This document shows, one piece after another, positions 13,706 to 18,453 of a stretch of 18,453 bases of DNA. The DNA is taken from NCBI GenBank assembly GCA_030640275.1, contig DAOWJR010000028.1:1-18453 (forward strand), read 5' to 3'. The first letter of the stretch is position 1. Each line of letters begins with the position of its first letter. Under the pieces are notes generated by a model. That model was not told the DNA's origin. It saw only the letters and a list, made by a program, of their open reading frames with translations, and made no database searches. The stretch is from Actinomycetes bacterium. GTDB taxonomy: Bacteria > Actinomycetota > Humimicrobiia > JAHJRV01. The position numbers were made by a program, and so were the translations under genes.

Positions 13706-14889
13706 GCCTAAAGGATATTTTAAAAGATAAAGAGAAAATAGATTATACCAGTGTAACTGTGAGGGGTAGAACAGTAGACGAAATTGTAGAAAGTATAAGG
13801 AGTGAAATTATTAATGATGAAAGAGTAAAAACTTATATTTTGACAAAAGATGAAATTGAAAAGATATTGGAAGAAAAATTAATTAGATACCTGGGCAGAA
13901 AAAAAATGATGCTGAATGATGACGAGATAAAATCTCTTCAAAGGATTGTATTTGATGAAATATTCGGGCTTGGTATATTAGAGGATTTAATAAATCGTGA
14001 AGATGTAATAAACATCTTTATAAGAGACACAGAAGTAACCTATGATACTTTGGATGGTGAATTACATAGACATGCAGACTTTAAGAGCATTGAGGAAGTT
14101 GAAAAGATAAAGGATAAGATCCTTGCTCAAAAGAATAAAACAGTAACTCCTTCCCATCCTATGTGTGACCTCATTCTTTATAATGGTTCAAGAGTAAATA
14201 TAACACTTCCCACAGTTGCTGATAGACTTGCCATGACAATAAGGAATCTAAATTTACTTGATGAAACACTGGATGGACTTTACAAGCGAGACATGATGAC
14301 TGAAGATATGAAAAATTACATAACAGAAGCAATTATGGATAAAAAAAACATACTTATATCAGGTGCAACTGAGACTGGAAAAACAACACTTGCAAATTCA
14401 ATATTGAAGGAAGTCCCACCTGATGAGAGAATATCTATAATTGAAGATACACCAGAGCTGAAACTAAGAAGAAACAATGTGGATTATCTCAGGGTGAGAG
14501 AGTCTGATAGAGATGGTGTTGAAAATATTACACAGGATAGACTTCTTAAAAATGCACTAAGATTCACTCCTAAAAGAATAGTATTAGGGGAGGTAAGAGA
14601 TCCCCGGGCAGCATTTGCACTCATAAATACTTTAAATACTGGTCATTCAGGTTCAATTTGTACAATTCATGCAAGTAATCCCATAGATGCTTTGAATAGA
14701 CTAAGAACATATGCAATTATAGCTTCAAATATTCCAGTTGATACTATGAGTATAATGATATATAGAGCAATTGGTATAGTAATTCAACTGGTGGGTGGGG
14801 CAAAAAAAAAGAGAAAAATTACTGAGATCGTAGAGTTAGAAAAAAAGTTAGGACCAAATTCAACTTTTATAATAAGGAAGATCTTTTAA
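13702..14889 (+). CDS. cpaF: CpaF/TadA-type pilus assembly ATPase
   Basis: Hexameric secretion ATPase that powers Flp pilus assembly at the cytoplasmic face. The N-terminal domain (to about 180) carries the family phrases GLGILEDLINREDVINIFI and NGSRVNITLP. Walker A is GATETGKTT (221-229, Lys227), the Asp box IIEDTPELKL (247-255), Walker B RIVLGEVRDPRA with Glu297, and the His box TGHSGSICTIHA with His323. All catalytic elements are intact. The segment usually reading gRRvDessPm is NKTVTPSHPM here, a divergent version. At 395 residues it is near the short end for CpaF (about 400-470). It starts inside the last codons of the ParA-like gene (ATGA overlap), indicating translational coupling, and is followed by an intercistronic hairpin. 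Confidence 0.93.
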   Translation: MSLKDILKDKEKIDYTSVTVRGRTVDEIVESIRSEIINDERVKTYILTKDEIEKILEEKLIRYLGRKKMMLNDDEIKSLQRIVFDEIFGLGILEDLINREDVINIFIRDTEVTYDTLDGELHRHADFKSIEEVEKIKDKILAQKNKTVTPSHPMCDLILYNGSRVNITLPTVADRLAMTIRNLNLLDETLDGLYKRDMMTEDMKNYITEAIMDKKNILISGATETGKTTLANSILKEVPPDERISIIEDTPELKLRRNNVDYLRVRESDRDGVENITQDRLLKNALRFTPKRIVLGEVRDPRAAFALINTLNTGHSGSICTIHASNPIDALNRLRTYAIIASNIPVDTMSIMIYRAIGIVIQLVGGAKKKRKITEIVELEKKLGPNSTFIIRKIF

Positions 14890-14891
14890 GA

Positions 14892-14939
14892 TCAACTTCC
14901 TGTCTAAAAAGACAAGGCTTTTAAGACAGATCCGGTTGA
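14892..14939 (+). promoter_or_regulatory. Intercistronic stem-loop between cpaF and tadB
   Basis: The inner stem pairs CTGTCTAAAAAG (14900-14911) with CTTTTAAGACAG (14918-14929), 11 of 12 pairs, around a 6-base loop. An outer TCAAC (14892-14896) / GTTGA (14935-14939) closes it. There is no T-run, so it is not a classical terminator. It ends a few bases before the tadB Shine-Dalgarno (AAAGGGG). It could stabilise or process the mRNA, or set the ratio of the ATPase to the membrane proteins. Confidence 0.6.
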
Positions 14940-14957
14940 CAAAGGGGAAATAGTAAG

Positions 14958-15866
14958 ATGAATATAATTGCTATCTCAATTTTATATGGAATAACAGCGT
15001 TTTTAGTAGTTATTACTTTGGGTGAATTGAGAATTGCAAGAAAAAAGAGATTGGAGAGAAAGCTAAAGAGACTTGTAATAAAACCGGAAGAAAAAAAAGT
15101 TACGGGAAGATTTAGCAAGAGTATAGAAAATTTTTTAATGGGAACGGGGCTGAAATTAAGCGTTGAAGAATTTATTTTTTTAATCCTATTTTTGTATATC
15201 ATAATGTTAATTGGATTATTAATATCAAAGATTCCAATATTTATAGCATTACTTTTATCTTTAATTATACCTGCTCTTTTTCTATGGTATCTTAAATATA
15301 AAAAGGAGAAGAGAAAAGAAAAGGTTGAAAGGCAAATGGAGGGTTTCTTAATAGATTTAAGTGGAATATTAGGTCCTATTCCAAATATATTAGAGGCACT
15401 AAAACAATCTATTGAGACACTTGATCAACCTCTTAAGGATGAGATATTAGAGACTGTAAATGATGTTACAAGTGCAAATCTATCCATAGAAGATTCTTTA
15501 AGAAATCTTTCTAAAAGGTTTGATGACAGGGGACTTGTAAATATATTCTGCATTGCCATGATTCAAGCTAATAAGATAGGTACAAAGGACACGGGAAGGA
15601 TACTCAAAAGGTATGCAGATATTGCAAGGCGTAATCAGAGAATAAAAACTGAAGCTATTGCAAAACTATCCTATGCTCGTGCGCAGAAAAATATTTTAAT
15701 TTCAGGTGTAATTTTAATGTATATTTTAGTTTTTATTATGAATCCAAGATACATCAATTTCTATAGAACCTCTCTTGGATTATGGATAATGGCATACTCA
15801 TTAATCTCAATAGGTGTGGGTCTTTATATTCTCAACAAATTGACAAACATAGGTGGCGGTAGATGA
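14958..15866 (+). CDS. tadB: TadB-like inner-membrane platform protein (T2SSF domain)
   Basis: Polytopic platform protein of the Tad machine, paired with TadC and contacting the CpaF motor. Predicted membrane segments lie at about 3-21, 71-91, 93-113, 245-261 and 273-292. The cytoplasmic GspF/T2SSF helical domain lies between (about 125-245; LIDLSGILG, ALKQSIETLDQPL, RYADIARRNQRIKTEAIAKLSYARAQKNILISG). The 302 residues match TadB. A short extra N-terminal membrane segment and a basic stretch (27-48) are typical. It overlaps the next gene by four bases (ATGA). The assignment rests on order and topology more than on catalytic residues. Confidence 0.88.
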   Translation: MNIIAISILYGITAFLVVITLGELRIARKKRLERKLKRLVIKPEEKKVTGRFSKSIENFLMGTGLKLSVEEFIFLILFLYIIMLIGLLISKIPIFIALLLSLIIPALFLWYLKYKKEKRKEKVERQMEGFLIDLSGILGPIPNILEALKQSIETLDQPLKDEILETVNDVTSANLSIEDSLRNLSKRFDDRGLVNIFCIAMIQANKIGTKDTGRILKRYADIARRNQRIKTEAIAKLSYARAQKNILISGVILMYILVFIMNPRYINFYRTSLGLWIMAYSLISIGVGLYILNKLTNIGGGR

Positions 15867-16720
15867 ATTTAAGAACTTTAATATTTTCACTTATATTGGG
15901 TTTACTTTCTTCTATTATTACATTTTTCATTCTATTAAAACCTGCAAGATTGAAAGGAATACTTGAGAAAGAAACTAAAAGAACAAGAAAAAATTTTATA
16001 TACAGTTTAGTTGATAAATACACCAGCCCAGCAGATAGAGAAGAATATGATGACATGTTTGAAAAACTGCAAGATTTTAAATTTTTTGGATATAGAGTAA
16101 GGAATTTTAGTGATTTTATAACATTAAAAATGATACTGGTTAGCATTGCTCTAATTTTTTCAATCATAATAAGATTACCATTTCCTAAGATAATTATAAT
16201 GGTTTTCTTCACAGTAGTTGTATGGAAACTCCCAGATATCAAACTTTCAAGAGAAATTAAAATTATGGATAAAACCATAAAGAATGAATTACCTTATGTA
16301 GCAGAGATAGTTGCATTAGGGATGGAAGGAGGGATGGATTTTAACGAATCAGTTCATTTCTTAACAAATAACACAAAAGGTAAAATTACTGACCTGTTAA
16401 AAGAGGGTTATTTTAATTTTACTGCTGGTAGTGGTGAGGAAAAAAGCTATATAAATGCTGCAAAAAAAAGTTTGTGTGAGGAGTTTGTAAACCTTATAAA
16501 AACTGTATTTCAAAATAAGAAGCTGGGAATGCTCGTAAGTGAAGCTATTTTTAGGCAAGCTGAAAATATAAGATATAAAAATGCTACAGATTTAAAGTTA
16601 AAAGTTGAGAGAATTCCCCTTTTTGCAACCTTGATTATTATGGGATTTTTCTTTTTCCCAATATTGATAATAATGATAGCACCTGTATTTGCGGAAGTGT
16701 TTAAATTATTCACAGGATAA
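15863..16720 (+). CDS. tadC: TadC-like inner-membrane platform protein (T2SSF domain)
   Basis: Second platform protein of the Tad system. The 285 residues show membrane segments at about 5-25, 87-105, 108-122 and 252-275. The T2SSF domain covers about 140-250 (NELPYVAEIVALGMEGGMDFNESVHFL ... MLVSEAIFRQAENIRYKNATDLKLKVERIPL). The motif E-R-I-P-L-x-A-T-L before the last membrane segment is typical of TadC (usually K-P...KL). The start codon overlaps the tadB stop, after GGTGG, so the two are translationally coupled. About 110 bases separate it from the pilin gene, which may have its own promoter. Confidence 0.88.
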   Translation: MNLRTLIFSLILGLLSSIITFFILLKPARLKGILEKETKRTRKNFIYSLVDKYTSPADREEYDDMFEKLQDFKFFGYRVRNFSDFITLKMILVSIALIFSIIIRLPFPKIIIMVFFTVVVWKLPDIKLSREIKIMDKTIKNELPYVAEIVALGMEGGMDFNESVHFLTNNTKGKITDLLKEGYFNFTAGSGEEKSYINAAKKSLCEEFVNLIKTVFQNKKLGMLVSEAIFRQAENIRYKNATDLKLKVERIPLFATLIIMGFFFFPILIIMIAPVFAEVFKLFTG

Positions 16721-16757
16721 TATGAAACCTAAAATATAGCAACTTTTTTACTTTTTA

Positions 16758-16785
16758 ATTGTTATAACAATATATGGATTAAAAT
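16758..16785 (+). promoter_or_regulatory. Palindrome and weak promoter-like boxes upstream of the pilin gene
   Basis: A perfect 14-base palindrome ATTGTTATAACAAT (16758-16771) contains TTGTTA. A TAAAAT box (16780-16785) follows after a 15-base gap. It could mark an internal promoter with an operator for higher pilin expression, but the spacing is short and the region is AT-rich. Confidence 0.3.
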
Positions 16786-16830
16786 AATAAAATTATGTCA
16801 AATTTATATAGTGTTATTTGGAGGTGAAAA

Positions 16831-17019
16831 GTGAGTTTAATAATGAATTTATTTCTAAAATTTTTTAAGAAAATCAAAAATGAAAAAGGTGATGTAGCAA
16901 TTGAATATTTTGTAATTGCTGCAGTAATAATAGTTGGAATAGTTGCAGTTCTATATGCTTTAAGAGATCAGTTAATACTTCTTATTGAAAATATAACTGA
17001 CATTTTAACATTACCATAA
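16831..17019 (+). CDS. flp: Flp-type major pilin precursor
   Basis: A 62-residue prepilin, the expected Flp size. The leader (1-20) is basic and ends EKG. Cleavage after Gly20 leaves DVAIEYFVIAAVIIVGIVAV, the Flp signature G/XXXXEY with Glu25 and Tyr26 at +5/+6 and a hydrophobic helix. The mature subunit would be 42 residues. The start is GTG (16831-16833), 4-5 bases after GGAGGTG. No prepilin peptidase (TadV) is present in the window, so processing needs an enzyme encoded elsewhere. Placed after tadB/tadC rather than first in the locus, as often in Gram-positive-type Tad clusters. Confidence 0.93.
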   Translation: MSLIMNLFLKFFKKIKNEKGDVAIEYFVIAAVIIVGIVAVLYALRDQLILLIENITDILTLP

Positions 17020-17103
17020 ACTACAACAACACCTTAGTAAGTCAGCTCATCTTTAAATACAGAGCTTGATTTTAAAAGTAAATATTAAAAAAAGATTGAT
17101 TTT

Positions 17104-17136
17104 ACTCCATTAATTTCGTTCAATTTTGTCTGGAGT
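17104..17136 (+). promoter_or_regulatory. Possible hairpin covering the tadE ribosome-binding site
   Basis: ACTCCA (17104-17109) can pair with TGGAGT (17131-17136), which contains the GGAG Shine-Dalgarno of the gene starting at 17145. The loop is 21 bases. If it forms, it would reduce translation of the minor pseudopilin relative to the pilin. Confidence 0.35.
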
Positions 17137-17144
17137 TTAATTGA

Positions 17145-17570
17145 ATGGAAAAATTAAATTTTCACGATGAGAGAGGCTCAACACTAATTGAGTTCTCTCT
17201 GACAATATTAATATTTCTAATAATATTTGCTGCAATAGTCCAGTTTGGATACATATTGCTTGCAAATAACATTGTTGAAACAGCAGCTTTTGAGGGTGCA
17301 AGAGCAGGTTCTATTACACCAGATCCTTTAAATTCTGTTGATGTTGCATCAAGTGCTGTTGATGATTATATTGTTAAAGTACTTCCTGGCTGGACTAGTG
17401 GTAGGATGAGTAAAGATATATCAATTACAGGAATTACTCCAGAAGATACTATAAAAGTAAATGTTTCTTATGATGTTCCAATAATGTTCGGAAATGCTCT
17501 CTTTCCATCAAGTGGCGGTTCTTTTACTGTAATAGGTGAATCAACTATGACACTTACTGAAAAACCTTAA
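17145..17570 (+). CDS. tadE: TadE-like minor pseudopilin
   Basis: 141 residues with a short charged leader ending at Gly11 and then STLIEFSLTILIFLIIFAAI. The prepilin-like motif G/STLIEF has Glu16 at +5, as in TadE/TadF pseudopilins, and a single N-terminal membrane helix. NNIVETAAFEGARAGS after the helix is the TadE-family region (usually a-x-x-a-a-r-x-G). The extracytoplasmic part is beta-rich. Likely processed by the same prepilin peptidase as Flp. GGAG 9 bases before the ATG is within a potential hairpin. 125 bases follow flp without a clear terminator. Confidence 0.87.
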   Translation: MEKLNFHDERGSTLIEFSLTILIFLIIFAAIVQFGYILLANNIVETAAFEGARAGSITPDPLNSVDVASSAVDDYIVKVLPGWTSGRMSKDISITGITPEDTIKVNVSYDVPIMFGNALFPSSGGSFTVIGESTMTLTEKP

Positions 17571-17611
17571 ATATTTAAACAATTAAAAATTTTAGTTATA
17601 AGGTATTATAA

Positions 17612-17711
17612 AAGTATTTAAGTTTGTAAAAAATACTTAAATATATAAAAACATAAGAAGTATTTAAGATTTAATGCATATTAAAAATTAAGTATTTAAA
17701 AGATATTTAAG
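17612..17711. repeat. Iterated AAGTATTTAAG motif
   Basis: Near-identical 11-base motifs lie at 17612-17622, 17658-17668 and 17690-17700, with a related GATATTTAAG at 17702-17711. The inverted form AAATACTT (17631-17638) makes a perfect 8-base hairpin with AAGTATTT (17612-17619). Located in the 178-base spacer between tadE and the next gene. Possible binding sites or simple AT-rich duplication. Confidence 0.5.
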
Positions 17712-17748
17712 AATTTAAATATTAAAAAGCACTTTAGAATTAAAATAT

Positions 17749-18210
17749 ATGAAAAAATTTTTAATAAAACAAATTAAATATGAAAGAGGTTCATACGCAA
17801 CAATATCAGTTATTATGATACCTATTTTTCTATTGATAGCTGCTTTAGCAGTAGATATGAGCATACTTTTTGCTGCAAGATCAGAACTACTTAAAGCATC
17901 AGACATAGCAGCAATAGAGGTTTCAAAATACTTGTATTTAGAACAAACTCAAATCACTGGTGATGTAGTAGTTAGGTTAGGATACGCTAATTATGCAATA
18001 GACTGGGTTCTATATAATTTCAATAACAAATTTGGTGGTAGTTTAGATGAAGTAAGTGTAAGATTCGGTCCAATAAATAGTAATGTAAATCCAGAAATAG
18101 TATATGTTAAATCAACAGCTAATATTCCCCTTTATTTTGCAAGATTTGCTGGGATATCTTCAACAAACATTGTTGTAGAAGGATCAGCAAGAATAAGAGA
18201 AGTGAAATAG
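17749..18210 (+). CDS. TadE/TadG-like pilus-associated protein
   Basis: 153 residues resembling the N-terminal part of TadG (Tad_N type): KYERGSYATISVIMIPIFLLIAALAVDMSILFAARSELLKASDIAAIE. One membrane helix (about 18-38) ends in the A-x-D-x-S/G pattern, followed by the R-x-x-L-x-x-A-x-D-x-A-A helix. Real TadG proteins continue with a von Willebrand A domain; this one stops at 153 residues with a beta-rich tail, so it is a short form. After Gly14 the +5 position is not Glu, so standard prepilin processing is doubtful. No ribosome-binding site is visible before the ATG. Translation may depend on another start or on a leaderless or AU-rich context. Confidence 0.8.
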   Translation: MKKFLIKQIKYERGSYATISVIMIPIFLLIAALAVDMSILFAARSELLKASDIAAIEVSKYLYLEQTQITGDVVVRLGYANYAIDWVLYNFNNKFGGSLDEVSVRFGPINSNVNPEIVYVKSTANIPLYFARFAGISSTNIVVEGSARIREVK

Positions 18211-18301
18211 ATATAAGAATATTAATTTTTATAAGCATTTAAAGATGGATATTCCTAAAAAATATAAATAGTCAATAGCAAATTTTAAATAGTTAATAAC
18301 A

Positions 18302-18453
18302 ATGAATAATAATAAAGAACCTGAAAAAATAGAATTTAAAAATAATAAAGTAGAAAATATTCTAATAAAAATTGTGTTTATAGCTATTATTTTAATAATT
18401 CTATTTACAATTCTTTATCTTTACACTCCGCTAAAAGATATATTTTTTAAAAA
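18302..18453 (+). CDS. Membrane-anchored protein, N-terminal part (partial)
   Basis: Cut by the window edge after 50 codons. A hydrophilic Asn/Lys-rich tail (1-19) is followed by a hydrophobic segment (about 20-41) and then TPLKDIFFK (42-50). The order and the sequence TPLKDI-x-F match the anchor of the surface protein at 8499 (TPLKDILFYK, residues 39-48). An in-frame stop lies just upstream (18296-18298), so the ATG at 18302 is the first possible start; no ribosome-binding site is seen. The ectodomain is outside the window. Likely the next gene of the pilus locus and a paralogue by its anchor. Confidence 0.72.
   Translation, partial: MNNNKEPEKIEFKNNKVENILIKIVFIAIILIILFTILYLYTPLKDIFFK

Noticed and set aside
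14892..14939. Transcription terminator after cpaF
   Set aside because: No T-run, and tadB follows in the same operon with a good ribosome-binding site; read as an intercistronic stem-loop instead.

Overview
This window is strongly AT-rich, tightly packed bacterial DNA. It carries anaerobic acyl-CoA metabolism, a Tad pilus locus of the secretin-less layout common in Gram-positive-like bacteria, an archaeal-type nicotinate phosphoribosyltransferase, and mobile-looking extragenic palindromes ('attgcgag...gaagcaat') of a kind widespread in uncultured phyla. Together these suggest an uncultured anaerobic, probably syntrophic or fermentative bacterium; Atribacterota (JS1-like) or a clostridial relative would fit. 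No rRNA or marker gene is present, so the taxonomy is a guess.

Minus-strand metabolic module (1-6344). In transcription order: short-chain acyl-CoA dehydrogenase, thiolase, 3-hydroxybutyryl-CoA dehydrogenase, ATP:corrinoid adenosyltransferase (cobO), MeaB-type G-protein chaperone, and the N-terminal 209 residues of a B12-dependent acyl-CoA mutase cut by the window edge. The mutase looks like an ordinary methylmalonyl-CoA mutase. However, its two substrate-specificity positions are Phe80 and Gln198, the isobutyryl-CoA mutase pair, not the Tyr/Arg pair of methylmalonyl-CoA mutase. The cluster then reads as one route: isobutyryl-CoA to n-butyryl-CoA (mutase with MeaB and adenosylcobalamin), then beta-oxidation to acetyl-CoA. 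Crotonase and ETF genes are not in the window. Spacers inside this module hold a palindromic repeat (two exact copies in opposite orientation and one divergent), a second repeat type, and two short tandem arrays.

Plus-strand NAD salvage (6703-8427). Nicotinamidase (pncA) and nicotinate phosphoribosyltransferase (pncB) form a two-gene operon that starts after a divergent promoter region.

Surface protein and remnant (8499-10011). A single-pass membrane-anchored protein with a Thr/Glu stalk and beta-rich ectodomains is followed by a decayed coding fragment of another extracellular protein and a strong intrinsic terminator.

Tad pilus locus (about 10169-18453). Two near-consensus promoters precede a TadZ/CpaE-like protein with a degenerate ATPase site, a tandem-HTH protein, CpaB, an intact ParA/MinD ATPase, the CpaF motor ATPase, TadB, TadC, Flp pilin, a TadE pseudopilin and a TadE/TadG-like protein. 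The last gene, cut by the edge, has the same membrane anchor ending (TPLKDI) as the 8499 surface protein, which links the two. No secretin or prepilin peptidase is visible. The most notable leads are the ICM-like specificity residues, the paired anchor proteins flanking the pilus genes, the double-lysine-less TadZ next to a canonical ParA, and the tandem-HTH protein inside the operon.
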